Source: Spirochaetales bacterium (GTDB lineage Bacteria > Spirochaetota > Spirochaetia > JABEVK01). Taken from it: DNA of 64,000 bases. The notes beneath the pieces were generated by a model, which searched no databases, was not told where the DNA came from, and was given only the letters and a program-made list of their open reading frames with translations. The DNA lies in the NCBI GenBank assembly GCA_947478845.1, contig CANJXC010000011.1:62001-126000 (forward strand). Reading direction: 5' to 3'. Shown in pieces: positions 24,597 through 34,028 of the stretch; positions within the stretch are counted from its first letter, which is position 1; the number at the start of each line of letters is the position of its first letter. A program made the position numbers and the translations under genes.

Positions 24597-25837
24597 ATCT
24601 TCTGCCCTTCCTTCAAGAATGTTTGACCCCGTTCCACACCACCCAAACTTTGGCGCTGGCCTTCAGGGCGGCTGGGTACCGTGAACTGGCGGAATCCGAT
24701 GCCTGGTCTCTCGGGCCCGGCGACAAAGTATTTTTGCGTCGTGGCTCGGGAGCACTGGCTGCTTGGGTGGTGGGTGATGAACCGCACGCCGGGTTTCGAC
24801 TGGCGGCGGCCCACACCGACAGCCCGGGTTGGAAGCTGAAGTTGGCGGGCCAGAGCGTTGTGGCCCCAGGCTTGCTCCGCATTGGCACGGAAGTGTACGG
24901 CGGGCCTATTCATGCCACTTGGTTCGACCGCCCCTTGGCCGTTGCCGGGCGAATCTTTGTCCGCTTTCAGGGGGGGCTGGCCGAGTTGCTGGTCCGCACA
25001 CCGGCGCTGGGAATGTTCCCAAACTTGGCCATCCATTACAACCGTGAGGTCAACAAAGGGTTCGCCTACGATCTTCAGGAACACCTCTGTCTGGTGGCCG
25101 CGTTGGGAGCTCATCCTGACCTGCAAAGCTGGCTCGCCTCTGAATACGGCTTTGCGGCCCGGGACTTCGTCTCGGGAGAACTTTTTGCCGTCGACGCAGA
25201 ACCTCCTTCGGTGCTAGGTACCGACGGCCTTTATCTGGCTCCTCGCGTCGACAATTTGGCCGGATGCCATGCGGTGGCCGAGGCTCTGTTAGGCCTCTCG
25301 AAACCGGCGCGGACAACCCGGGTGGCAGTGTTTTTCGACCACGAAGAAATCGGTTCTCGCACGCAAACCGGGGCCGATTCGGTGCTCGTAACCGACCTGG
25401 TCGAGCGCATCACGCTGGCGAGGGGCGGAAATCGAGAAGACACCTTCCGGGCGAAGGCCGCGAGCTTTCTTTTGAGTGTGGACGCCGCCCACGGGCAACA
25501 CCCCAATTGGGCTGGCATGCACGACAAATCCTATGCCCCCCAACTCGGAGGTGGCCCGGTGCTCAAGTCGAGTGCTCGCTTTAGTTATGCCACCAATGGT
25601 GCCAGCGAAGCCTTGGTCCGCGAAGCAGCGACCAAAGCCGGGGTCACGCTACAAAACTTTGTGATGAAATCCAGCCTGGTTCCTGGTAGTACCGTTGGTC
25701 CGCTAGCAACTGCTGCGTCGGGGATTGCCGGAGCCGATGTGGGGATCCCCCTTTGGGCCATGCACTCGGTGCGGGAAACGGCCCATCAACGCGACCAAGA
25801 GGGGATGATAGCTCTCGTAGGTCAACTCTTTGGTTGA
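24593..25837 (+). CDS. M18-family aminopeptidase (aspartyl aminopeptidase type)
   Basis: A 414-residue zinc aminopeptidase of peptidase family M18, which removes N-terminal residues (often acidic) from peptides in the cytosol. Metal and catalytic motifs are visible: AAHTDSPG near the start, RVDNLAGCHAV, DHEEIGS, and LLSVDAAHGQHPN with its histidine. Length is typical of bacterial ApeB proteins. The start at 24593 is set by an ATGA overlap with the esterase-like lipoprotein gene. The 3' end overlaps convergent mazG by 16 bp. Preference for acidic residues is a family expectation, not something the sequence shows. Confidence 0.92.
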   Translation: MNLLPFLQECLTPFHTTQTLALAFRAAGYRELAESDAWSLGPGDKVFLRRGSGALAAWVVGDEPHAGFRLAAAHTDSPGWKLKLAGQSVVAPGLLRIGTEVYGGPIHATWFDRPLAVAGRIFVRFQGGLAELLVRTPALGMFPNLAIHYNREVNKGFAYDLQEHLCLVAALGAHPDLQSWLASEYGFAARDFVSGELFAVDAEPPSVLGTDGLYLAPRVDNLAGCHAVAEALLGLSKPARTTRVAVFFDHEEIGSRTQTGADSVLVTDLVERITLARGGNREDTFRAKAASFLLSVDAAHGQHPNWAGMHDKSYAPQLGGGPVLKSSARFSYATNGASEALVREAATKAGVTLQNFVMKSSLVPGSTVGPLATAASGIAGADVGIPLWAMHSVRETAHQRDQEGMIALVGQLFG

Positions 25838-26322
25838 GTTGTAGACCTCGACCGCCTCAGCACCTCGACCGCGTCAAAACCCCGTTTATAGCCCCAGCGG
25901 TCGAGAACAGACAACAAGTCGGCGAACCCGTGCTCATCTAAAGGCGTTGGGACGGTTTTACCGGCCCTTTCTGCCGCCTTGATGACTTCCCATTGCTGTT
26001 TGACGGCTTCGGAGGTTTCTGCCGAAGTGTTTGCGAACACGTGGGGATGCCTGCGGATTAGCTTGTCGCAGATAGCCCGCACCACATCGTCTATCGCAAA
26101 TTGTCCATTTTCCTGAGCGATCTGCGCATGGAAGACCACTTGGAGCAGAATATCTCCCAGTTCGTCCTTCAGGTGATCCATTTGGCCCGACCGGCTGGCT
26201 TCAAAAACTTCCGCCGACTCCTCCAAGAGGTACTGAAGCAGACTTTCGTGGGTTTGTTCGCGGTCCCAAGGGCATCCGTTGGGAGACCTCAGCCGGGCCA
26301 TGATATTGATCAGTTCCTGCAT
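25822..26322 (-). CDS. mazG: MazG nucleotide pyrophosphohydrolase, single-domain
   Basis: A 166-residue all-alpha NTP pyrophosphohydrolase, hydrolysing (d)NTPs to monophosphates as a house-cleaning or stringent-response enzyme. The N-terminal LRSPNGCPWDREQTHESL and metal-binding helices LLEESAEVFEA and LKDELGDILLQVVFHA (E-x-x-E and E-x-x-D type) are intact. E. coli MazG (about 263 residues) has two such domains; this protein has one plus a short tail, as in many other bacteria. GAGG lies 5 nt before the ATG at 26322, favouring it over an upstream start. It overlaps the convergent M18 gene by 16 bp. Confidence 0.92.
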   Translation of the reverse strand: MQELINIMARLRSPNGCPWDREQTHESLLQYLLEESAEVFEASRSGQMDHLKDELGDILLQVVFHAQIAQENGQFAIDDVVRAICDKLIRRHPHVFANTSAETSEAVKQQWEVIKAAERAGKTVPTPLDEHGFADLLSVLDRWGYKRGFDAVEVLRRSRSTTQPKS

Positions 26323-26375
26323 GGTTACCTCGGTCTCCAATCTAAACCAAAAAGTCAACTTAAGGAGCTAGCCCC

Positions 26376-28541
26376 TTAAGCAGGTAGTTTAACGGTAAAG
26401 GTGGTACCCCGCCCGACGGCTGAGTTGAGGTCGATGGTACCGCGGTGATCTTCAATGATGCCCATCGAGATCGAGAGGCCGAGGCCAGTTCCTTTCCCGA
26501 CATCCTTTGTGGTAAAGAAAGGTTCAAACACCCGTTTGACCAGCTCAGGAGGCATTCCCTGGCCGTCATCGGTGACAGAAAGGCACACGCTGCTGGGCTC
26601 AGCCCAAGTCTTGACGATTATGGTGCCCCTGGTGGGTATGGCGTCGGCAGCGTTGGTGAGCAAGTTGATCACCACCTGTTCCAGTCGCCCCGATTGGGCC
26701 ATGAAAGGTCGCAGAACTCCCAGTTGAACATCCAGTGTGCAATGGTATTTGAGCTTGTTGTTGACGATCTTCAACGACTCCTGGACAATCTCGTTGAGAT
26801 CGCTCATCACCGGTTCGGAGTTTTCCCCATGGGCAAAGGACCGCAAACCCTGCACGATGTCGCGGATGCGAATTGCCCCTTTGTTGGAATCCGATAGCAA
26901 TTGCGTAGCGTCCCCTAGAATATAGTCGAGGTCGTCCTTGCTCAAGGCCTCCTCGAAGAGCCGGGCGGCTTCGATCATCGCCTGCGGATCGGCATTGAGG
27001 GAATGTTGCAGGTTAACCGCCGCCTTAGACAACTCGGACATGTAGCTGAAGTATTCCCCTAGCGTTGCCATGTTCGACAGAATATAGCCCGTGGGATTGT
27101 TGATCTCGTGCGCGATTCCCGCCGCCAACCGCCCCAAAGAGGCCATCTTTTCCTGCTGAACGAGCGATCCCCTGGTGAGTTGCACCACTTCGAGGGCCTC
27201 GCTGAGTTCAGCCGTCCGTTCCTGCACACGCTCCTCAAGGCTCTCGTTCAACTTTTGAAGGCGCTGTTCAAGCTCGAGGTGCTCTTTCTCGGAGGCCCGG
27301 CGCGCGGTTATGTCGGCAAAGGTCACGACGGCACCGATAGTAACTCCGTTATCAAGCTGGGGATACGACCGATACTCCACGGGGAACGCGGTTCCATCCG
27401 CCTTCCAGAACACCTCGTTGTCTGCATGGGTGGCTTCCGCTTGGGTGAAGACTTGATAGATTCTGCAGTCTTCAACGGGGATAACTTCTCCTGCCTCGTT
27501 GTGGTGGTGAATCAGTTCGTGCATGTGTTGGCCAATGAGTTCCGATGCGCTGGCATACCCCAATAGCCGCGCACAGGCCGGGTTGGCAAAGGTGCAACAG
27601 CCGTCCAGAGACATTCCGTAAATGGCCTCGCCCGTGGAGTCGAGCAGCAGCTTCACGTGCTGCGCACTGCTAAGGAAATCCGATTCCAGATGGTTTCGCA
27701 ACTCCACTTCGGTAGAGGCCCGCCGGAATAACCGAACGACAAAAACCAGCAACAGCGAGACCAACGCCCCTGAGAAAGCGACAACTTCAGGAAGCAGGGT
27801 TTTCCCGCGGCTGACGAAAGCCTTCGTCGGTCGTAAACTAAGGTCCCAGGTTTGGTCGAGTACTCTCACCTTGGATTTACCTTCGATTTTTTGGGCAGAC
27901 AATTCGAGAAAGCCCTTATTTTCATAAATTGGCAATCCGCCCCAAGCCACTGAAATCTGGAAGTCGTCGGTGAACGGACCAGGCGACCGGGCAGAAAATA
28001 CAAAATCAAGCCAAGCATCAAAGCGGAACACGGCCAACACAAAACCCGGAAGTTCGCCGGCTTGGTTCCGCGGTAGGTACATCAGAGTTCCTCGACCTCC
28101 CTGAACCAGGTTCAACGGCTCAGTCATGGCCGGCAACAGGGTTTTTTCAGCCCGTTCAAAGGCCTTGCGCCGGCTGTTCTCAATACTGGGGTCGAGACCC
28201 AAAGCGTTCTGGTATCCCTTGGGGGGAACCACTTGGCGCACAAGGCCGTTAAAATCAATCCAGCCGAGCACCGGAATGCCGGGCATGTCGTTGAGGTAGG
28301 TGGTGGCCTCAGCTTCAAAGTTGGTTCGGGACAACCTCTGCAGCACGGGTAACCGGCTGCGGAAGTCGGCCTCGATTTGTACCGTTAGATAACTGGCTTC
28401 TAGGTTAACCTTACTCCGAAGGTTCTGCAGTTCCCTGTCGGACAACAGGAACCACAGATACACAACCAAGGTCAGTAGGGCTGCAGCAGCAGCAAACTCG
28501 AGGAGAAGGGGTTGGTAGGCTGAGTTCGACCTATTTTTCAC
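26376..28541 (-). CDS. CHASE-PAS sensor histidine kinase
   Basis: A 721-residue membrane kinase. Order: transmembrane helix (about 15-33), extracytoplasmic CHASE-like sensor (about 45-240, with LGWIDFNGLVRQVVPP), second helix (about 252-270), PAS (about 295-412), a coiled coil (LNESLEERVQERTAELSEA), phosphoacceptor H478 in AAGIAHEINNPTGYI, and the ATPase domain with N box (NLLTNAADA), DDGQGMP, FEPFFTT and GTGLGLSI. CHASE domains bind small ligands such as cytokinin-like molecules or peptides in the periplasm; the ligand here is unknown. No receiver is fused and no regulator gene is adjacent, so its partner lies elsewhere. It is divergent from the pullulanase gene. Confidence 0.93.
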   Translation of the reverse strand: MKNRSNSAYQPLLLEFAAAAALLTLVVYLWFLLSDRELQNLRSKVNLEASYLTVQIEADFRSRLPVLQRLSRTNFEAEATTYLNDMPGIPVLGWIDFNGLVRQVVPPKGYQNALGLDPSIENSRRKAFERAEKTLLPAMTEPLNLVQGGRGTLMYLPRNQAGELPGFVLAVFRFDAWLDFVFSARSPGPFTDDFQISVAWGGLPIYENKGFLELSAQKIEGKSKVRVLDQTWDLSLRPTKAFVSRGKTLLPEVVAFSGALVSLLLVFVVRLFRRASTEVELRNHLESDFLSSAQHVKLLLDSTGEAIYGMSLDGCCTFANPACARLLGYASASELIGQHMHELIHHHNEAGEVIPVEDCRIYQVFTQAEATHADNEVFWKADGTAFPVEYRSYPQLDNGVTIGAVVTFADITARRASEKEHLELEQRLQKLNESLEERVQERTAELSEALEVVQLTRGSLVQQEKMASLGRLAAGIAHEINNPTGYILSNMATLGEYFSYMSELSKAAVNLQHSLNADPQAMIEAARLFEEALSKDDLDYILGDATQLLSDSNKGAIRIRDIVQGLRSFAHGENSEPVMSDLNEIVQESLKIVNNKLKYHCTLDVQLGVLRPFMAQSGRLEQVVINLLTNAADAIPTRGTIIVKTWAEPSSVCLSVTDDGQGMPPELVKRVFEPFFTTKDVGKGTGLGLSISMGIIEDHRGTIDLNSAVGRGTTFTVKLPA

Positions 28542-28584
28542 GGCTTGTCCTTGAGGATACGAGCACCTCTGATTCTAACCGAAG

Positions 28585-28613
28585 TTGACGGAGTGAATAG
28601 ACGGGTATACACT
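28585..28613 (+). promoter_or_regulatory. Pullulanase promoter
   Basis: TTGACG (28585-28590) and TACACT (28608-28613) are 17 nt apart, giving a predicted transcription start near 28620. The AACCGGTT palindrome follows immediately, where a bound repressor would block elongation. Confidence 0.55.
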
Positions 28614-28626
28614 TTTTCACAATTGA

Positions 28627-28638
28627 TAAACCGGTTCA
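28627..28638 (+). promoter_or_regulatory. Candidate LacI-type operator at pullulanase
   Basis: TAAACCGGTTCA contains the perfect 8-bp palindrome AACCGGTT with a central CG, the hallmark of LacI/GalR-family sites. It lies just after the predicted start point and 25 bp before the pullulanase ATG. The same core recurs in the malE promoter (38537-38546), so one regulator may control both. No regulator gene is in the window. Confidence 0.5.
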
Positions 28639-28662
28639 AAGGTTGTGACCTCAGGGGGTCTC

Positions 28663-31398
28663 ATGCGGTATTTTTTCCTTTTCAGCCTCGTGACGTTACT
28701 CTCGGTTGCGGTTTGGGCTGACCCAGAGGTAACACCGGGAACCCTTGAAAACCTGGCCAATCCCAAAATGGACCTTATAACGGCGGCACACAACGAACTG
28801 GCGCCTGGAGCCGACGAAATTGTGCTCTACTACTACCGCGCCGATGGGAAGTACAACGACTGGGGCTTCTGGACCTGGGCGTTTCCGGGTGGGGACGGTG
28901 CCCTGTCGTGGGATCGAACCCAGCACCTCAAGGTCAGCAATGGTGTTGGTTACCTCAGGTTCAAAAAAGATGGCTCTGACCTAGGCCTTTCGCTGATGGG
29001 TGCCAACGGAACCGGGCTGATTCCCCGACGTGTGGGCGGTTGGACCAAAGACGGCGACGCCGACCGCTTCTTCAACACCGTGGTCACCAACGAATGGGTG
29101 GTATTTTCAGGCGACCAGAAAACCTACCCTTACGGCAAGTACCGACCGAGCATCGAAACCGCCAAACTTACCAAACCCGATACCCTCCAACTTGAATTAT
29201 CGGGAAAACAGGCCCTCACCGTGGAGCCTGGGCCCAATGGGTTTGAGGTGGGTACGCTCGACAGCACCGACAAATACACGATTAAAGACGCCTACACGGG
29301 CTCCGGCGAAGACCGCCAGAAAAACTTCGCCAAGCGGCTGACGCTGGTTCTCGACAGGCCGGTTGACCTGACTAAGACTCTGACCGTTTCTCACCCGCTG
29401 TACCAACTCCCCAAGGTGATCAGCACCCAAGCGGTTTCCATTCAGGTGCTCGAGAAGACCCTTCCCCCTGCGGACTACCAGCTAGGCGCGGTGTACGATG
29501 CCAAAGCGCGCAGTGTTGATTTCCGCGTTTGGTCGCCCCTTGCCTCGGGAGTCACGGCGAAGCTGTACAGGGCCAATGAGGCCAAGACTCCGGATTATTT
29601 GGTTAAGCTCAAACTCAACTCCGAAACGGGTGTCTGGTCGGCCACTTTCGCGGAAACCGACCCGGACGGCTTTTTTTACGACTATGAGGTGGCTACTGGT
29701 TCGGTACGCAAAACCGTGCTCGACCCTTACGCCAGGTCGCTCGACGTTTACCGCGGTACGGGCAATGGACGTGGCGCCATTGTAAACCCGGCCAAGAGCG
29801 AACCCGCAGGGGGCTGGGAATCTTTTGCCGATGTCAAACTCGCCAGTCGCACCGACGCCATTATTTACGAGGTGTCGGTGCGCGACTTCACCATCGATAA
29901 GTCCTCGGGAGTGAGCAGCCGGCCCGGGTCTTACCTTGCTTTCCTGGAAAAACTGCCTTACCTAAAAAAACTCGGGGTGACTCACCTCCAACTGATGCCC
30001 GTCCTCGCCTACGGCTGGCACGATGAGACCAAGACGGCCTACGAAGCTGGCGGGGTTTCCGAGGGTGCCAATTACAACTGGGGCTATGGAAGCCGCAATT
30101 ATTTTTCGCCGGAAGGGTGGCTGGCCAGCGACCCCAAAGATCCCTACGCCCGCATGAGAGAACTGAAGACGCTCATCAAGGAAGCCCACAAAGCCGGCCT
30201 GGGAGTGTTGCTCGATGTGGTGTACAACCACACAGCCAACACCAGCCTGCTCGAAGACCTTGTGCCCGGCTACTTTTACCGACTCGATTCCGACGGCCGA
30301 TTCACCAGCAATTCCGGCGTGGGTAACGATGTGGCCTCCGACAGGGTGATGGCCCGCCGCCTCATCAGCGACTCGCTCGCCTATTGGGCGCAGGAGTACA
30401 AGGTCGACGGGTTCCGCTTCGACCTGATGGGTCTGATGGACGTTACCACGATTCTGCAAGCCCGTGAGCGGGTGGCAAAATTGCCCGGCAAGGACGACAT
30501 CCTGTTTGAAGGCGAAGGCTGGAAGAACTATACCGGACCGAGAAACCTTTCGGTGATGAACCAGAACTACATGGACAAGACCGACTTGGTGTCGGTGTTT
30601 AACGACGAGTTCCGCGACATGCTGAAAGGCGGGGGCATGGACGATAGGGCGAAGGGCTTTATTACCGACAAAGCCATATCGCCCAAGCATTTGCTCACCA
30701 ACCTTCTCGGGGCCCCAGAGCTCAATTACAAGACTCCCTTTCCGGGCAACAACATGAACTACATTGAGGCCCACGACAACCTCACCTTGCACGACAACAT
30801 CGCGCTCAATACCGGACTCAGCGATGCCGACCCGGCCGGGAGAGCCGAGCTGGCAGCACGCATCCGGCTGGGAAACTTCTTTGTCCTCACCAGTCAGGGT
30901 ATTGCCTTCCTCCATGCAGGGCAGGAGAGTGGCCGCACAAAACCCAAGCTGAACGGGGTTTCCAAAACCCTTGGCGACTTCAACTACGACAGTTACAACG
31001 CCGGCGACGACGTGAACCATTACGTATGGAACAAACTGCCCGAGTATCAAAGCACCACCGACTACACAGGTGGGCTCATCGCCATCCGCAAGGCCTTTAC
31101 GGCGTTCCGTCTCGGTGATGCCAAAGTGATCAAGGCGGCCGCCAAAGCCCTCGACCTCGATCAGAACTTCGCCATCGCCTGGAGCCTGAAAACCAATGAG
31201 GGGACGTTTACCATGCTCGTTAACTCTTCCAAGGCCCAGCCACGTACCTTCAACATCGACCCCGCTTTGGCCAAAGGCCGAGTGCTCGTCGACCGTGACC
31301 GAGCCTCTGTAGACGGCCTCAATGACCCCAAGGGGTTTTCCTTCACAGGCAAGACCATCACGCTCGAACCGTTGACGGCCGTGATGATCAGGAACTAA
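28663..31398 (+). CDS. pulA: Exported type I pullulanase
   Basis: A 911-residue debranching enzyme that hydrolyses alpha-1,6 links in pullulan and branched maltodextrins outside the cytoplasm. Order: signal peptide (cleavage near VWAD), CBM41/PUD starch-binding domain (about 45-145, with YYYRADGKYNDWGFWTW), a linker beta region, CBM48-like domain (about 275-380) and the GH13_14 catalytic domain. Signatures are YNWGY-type YNWGYGSRNYF and region I DVVYNHT. Catalytic residues by position are nucleophile D587 (GFRFDLMG), acid/base E618 (GEGW) and D705 (EAHDN). AGGGGG precedes ATG 28663, favouring it over 28645. The amylase gene follows after 1 bp. Confidence 0.94.
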   Translation: MRYFFLFSLVTLLSVAVWADPEVTPGTLENLANPKMDLITAAHNELAPGADEIVLYYYRADGKYNDWGFWTWAFPGGDGALSWDRTQHLKVSNGVGYLRFKKDGSDLGLSLMGANGTGLIPRRVGGWTKDGDADRFFNTVVTNEWVVFSGDQKTYPYGKYRPSIETAKLTKPDTLQLELSGKQALTVEPGPNGFEVGTLDSTDKYTIKDAYTGSGEDRQKNFAKRLTLVLDRPVDLTKTLTVSHPLYQLPKVISTQAVSIQVLEKTLPPADYQLGAVYDAKARSVDFRVWSPLASGVTAKLYRANEAKTPDYLVKLKLNSETGVWSATFAETDPDGFFYDYEVATGSVRKTVLDPYARSLDVYRGTGNGRGAIVNPAKSEPAGGWESFADVKLASRTDAIIYEVSVRDFTIDKSSGVSSRPGSYLAFLEKLPYLKKLGVTHLQLMPVLAYGWHDETKTAYEAGGVSEGANYNWGYGSRNYFSPEGWLASDPKDPYARMRELKTLIKEAHKAGLGVLLDVVYNHTANTSLLEDLVPGYFYRLDSDGRFTSNSGVGNDVASDRVMARRLISDSLAYWAQEYKVDGFRFDLMGLMDVTTILQARERVAKLPGKDDILFEGEGWKNYTGPRNLSVMNQNYMDKTDLVSVFNDEFRDMLKGGGMDDRAKGFITDKAISPKHLLTNLLGAPELNYKTPFPGNNMNYIEAHDNLTLHDNIALNTGLSDADPAGRAELAARIRLGNFFVLTSQGIAFLHAGQESGRTKPKLNGVSKTLGDFNYDSYNAGDDVNHYVWNKLPEYQSTTDYTGGLIAIRKAFTAFRLGDAKVIKAAAKALDLDQNFAIAWSLKTNEGTFTMLVNSSKAQPRTFNIDPALAKGRVLVDRDRASVDGLNDPKGFSFTGKTITLEPLTAVMIRN

Positions 31399-31399
31399 C

Positions 31400-33091
31400 T
31401 TGGCCTTTTCCAGCGCTAAAGGGTCAATAGCGCCACTACTGGGAGGTGTTCTCGGGCTCCTAGCTCCCGAAGCCGGGGCTAACCCCTGGTGGGCGCAGAC
31501 CACGGGCCCGGCCTACCAAGTGATCGTGTATTCCTATGCTGATTCCGACGGCGATGGCTGGGGCGACTTGCAAGGCCTGCAGAACCGGCTCGACACCCTC
31601 GATAAGCTGGGGGTTCAAACCCTCTGGTTGTCTCCGGTACAGCCGGCAAGCTCTTACCACGGCTACGATGTTACCAACTACCTCGATATTGACCCCCGTC
31701 TTGGCACCCTCGAGAACTTCGACCATCTGGTGGCAGCGGCGCACAAGCGCGGCATGCACATCCTGCTCGACCTAGTGATCAATCACACCTCGTCAAAACA
31801 TCCGTGGTTTCAGGAGTTTTTGGCGCATCCGGAAGGACCGTACGGCGACTACTACGTGTGGAAGCGTCCTGAAGTCACCTATGGCAATTCCGAGAATGCT
31901 CACTGGTACCCCACTGCTTCCGGGCGCTCCTATTTCAGCGCCTTCACCGAAACCATGCCCGACCTCAACCACAACAGCCTTGGTGTGCAAAACGAAGTAC
32001 AGAACCTTGTGCGTTTTTGGTTGGAGAGAGGGGTCGATGGCTTTCGCTTCGATGCCGCTAAGCACATTTTCGACCCAGGCGAGATTCCAGCAACCCAGTC
32101 AGCCCTGGCGCTCAACAAAGCCTTCTGGGTCAAACTGAGAAACTTTGCCCGCTCGGTGAATCCCGAGGTGTTTTTCTTGGGAGAAGTGCTCACCTACGAT
32201 GCCTCAACGCTCAAGGCCTACGCCGGGGGCTTTGACTCGCTGTTTGATTACCCGAACAACCCGCCGCTAGTGCGCTACACCACCAGCGACCGCAGTTTCT
32301 CGGCCTCAGCGGCCGACGCCGACCTCGCGACTAAGCTTTTGCGAAACTTAAGAGTTTACTCAGGAGTTCCCGGCTACGTGAACTCGCCATTTTTGGGCAA
32401 CCACGACCTCGACCGCACTCTTACCATTAACCTCAGTGGCCTCGGGCTGGCAAAAGTGACAGGCTGGGCACCCGCCACCACCGACAACGTGCCCGTGTTG
32501 GAGGCCAAAGCCGCTGCCGTGGCCCGTTCGAAGCTTCAGGCCGCCTTGCTGTTCACCCTTCCCGGTATGCCCTGGATTTACTATGGCGATGAGCTTGGCA
32601 TGAGCGGACGTAAGTACCAGAATACCGACGTAGCTCGGCGGGATGCTTTCCCGTGGGGCGACGCGAATCCACTGGGCGACAACACCACTTGGGCGGCAGA
32701 CTCGGGGCACCTAGAAACCCGTCAAAACGAGGACACTCCCTCGTGGGCCGACCAACTGACCGATCCCACCTCTCTTCTGGCCGTTTACCGCCAATGGGGA
32801 AGTTTCCGACGCGATCACACCGTGCTGGCCGGTGGCTCATTCACGCTTCCCGAGGCCAAACTTTGGAAAGGGCTCAACGTGGGGGCGCTGGTGGCTTGGC
32901 AACGTGGAGAGAAGCAGGCACTCCTGGTTACGGCGAACTTGGGGCCCGCACCGGTTAGCTTCAGCGTGCCCGAGAGCAAAGCCCTGAAAGTGGAACTTTG
33001 GCTGGCCACCTCTACCGATTCCGACCCTCCGGTGCCCGGCAACACGATAACTCTGCCCCCCATGAGTGTGACGTTGTGGAGCCTCGAGTAA
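31400..33091 (+). CDS. Exported GH13 alpha-amylase-type glycosidase
   Basis: A 563-residue glycoside hydrolase of family 13, expected to cut alpha-1,4 links in starch or maltodextrin. The start is TTG 31400, supported by AGGA six nucleotides upstream; it yields a short hydrophobic leader ending near EAGANP, a plausible but weakly charged signal peptide. Catalytic residues are D218 (GFRFDAAKH), E262 (FLGEVLT) and D336 (GNHDLDR), with region I LLDLVINHTSSKH. The DSDGDGWGDLQGL opening is typical of oligo-glucosidase, neopullulanase and related subfamilies, so exact specificity is open. It is co-transcribed with pullulanase. Confidence 0.9.
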   Translation: MAFSSAKGSIAPLLGGVLGLLAPEAGANPWWAQTTGPAYQVIVYSYADSDGDGWGDLQGLQNRLDTLDKLGVQTLWLSPVQPASSYHGYDVTNYLDIDPRLGTLENFDHLVAAAHKRGMHILLDLVINHTSSKHPWFQEFLAHPEGPYGDYYVWKRPEVTYGNSENAHWYPTASGRSYFSAFTETMPDLNHNSLGVQNEVQNLVRFWLERGVDGFRFDAAKHIFDPGEIPATQSALALNKAFWVKLRNFARSVNPEVFFLGEVLTYDASTLKAYAGGFDSLFDYPNNPPLVRYTTSDRSFSASAADADLATKLLRNLRVYSGVPGYVNSPFLGNHDLDRTLTINLSGLGLAKVTGWAPATTDNVPVLEAKAAAVARSKLQAALLFTLPGMPWIYYGDELGMSGRKYQNTDVARRDAFPWGDANPLGDNTTWAADSGHLETRQNEDTPSWADQLTDPTSLLAVYRQWGSFRRDHTVLAGGSFTLPEAKLWKGLNVGALVAWQRGEKQALLVTANLGPAPVSFSVPESKALKVELWLATSTDSDPPVPGNTITLPPMSVTLWSLE

Positions 33092-33103
33092 CGCACTGGG
33101 GGG

Positions 33104-34018
33104 CTATTCTCCCAGGCTCGGTTTCTTTTTCTTGTTTGGGAAGCGTGCGGTGTACACCAGAATAAGGCGCACTGCGTAGACCAAGGTGAACGCCGCCCAA
33201 CTGACGGAGCCAGCTCCCGGAAAGGGTGATAGGAGCACGCAAATCAGGAGGGCCGGACCAACAGCCACCGCCGCAGCCGTTCGCAAACTCGAAGAGAAGC
33301 CTATTCCCCGCAACCGGTTCACCGCCAGCCCACGCACCTGAACCCTTGAAAGTGACAAGAGGAAGCCGAGCACAAAGACCAAGAAGACCATTTGCACCAA
33401 CATCAGCATCGAGACAGCTGCCTGCATTTGAGGCAAACCGGCCGTGGCGCTCATAAACAAAAACCGCTTGGTCAGTTCTCGGGGGCTAAGTTTCCCTAGG
33501 CTTTCGGCGCCAAACCAGCCCAAGAGTTCGTAAGTGCCGTCGAACTGGTGCCCTGTAGACTGGTCTAGCAAGCCAAAATGGCTCGCGCCGAAGAAGGCTA
33601 TCTTTTGATTGGCGGTGCCGCTATTGGAGCCAAAGGCGGCGCTGAGCACCTCCCCTGACCCTCCGGCCGGCTCCACCACAACCAACCAGTCGCCGAAGCG
33701 AGTCTGAGGCGGCACGTCTTTTCCGGCGACAAGCCGACCCTCTTCGACCTTGAGGCTCCAGTTTGCTTGTGCAACCTCCTTAAACACTTCCATGATGCCG
33801 GGATAAAGCGCAGGATTGGTCGACTCGATAGCTGTACGCTGCTTATCGTTCACAAACGGAAACGCAGTGAGAAGGGCGGTGACTAGAATAAGCCCGCAGA
33901 ACAGCACCCAAGGTGAGCCTCCCATGTCTTCAGCGGCCAAGTTTTGCACCTGAGCCTTGATCAAGGTCAGGAGCCACCGGGTTTTTACTGGCCCCAAAGG
34001 CCTTGCATCATCACCCAT
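33104..34018 (-). CDS. DUF1189-like membrane protein of the maltose operon
   Basis: A 304-residue membrane protein. One helix near the N-terminus (SPWVLFCGLILVTALLTAFP) is followed by an extracytoplasmic domain of about 150 residues (with GIMEVFKEVAQANWSLKVEEG) and a cluster of three to four C-terminal helices, ending in a lysine-rich tail. This layout and the position directly after malG match DUF1189 proteins, which sit at the end of maltose/maltodextrin operons in many bacteria. Function is unknown; sensing of transport state is a guess. The ATG at 34018 has no clear ribosome site. It converges on the amylase gene with 12 bp between the stops. Confidence 0.7.
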   Translation of the reverse strand: MGDDARPLGPVKTRWLLTLIKAQVQNLAAEDMGGSPWVLFCGLILVTALLTAFPFVNDKQRTAIESTNPALYPGIMEVFKEVAQANWSLKVEEGRLVAGKDVPPQTRFGDWLVVVEPAGGSGEVLSAAFGSNSGTANQKIAFFGASHFGLLDQSTGHQFDGTYELLGWFGAESLGKLSPRELTKRFLFMSATAGLPQMQAAVSMLMLVQMVFLVFVLGFLLSLSRVQVRGLAVNRLRGIGFSSSLRTAAAVAVGPALLICVLLSPFPGAGSVSWAAFTLVYAVRLILVYTARFPNKKKKPSLGE

Positions 34019-34028
34019 CGATGGGGCA

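Noticed and set aside
29962-31503. A 513-codon open frame on the minus strand across the pullulanase gene
   Set aside because: It is antisense to a gene with full catalytic motifs. Its translation is low in recognisable motifs and follows the codon bias of the sense gene, as is common in GC-rich DNA.
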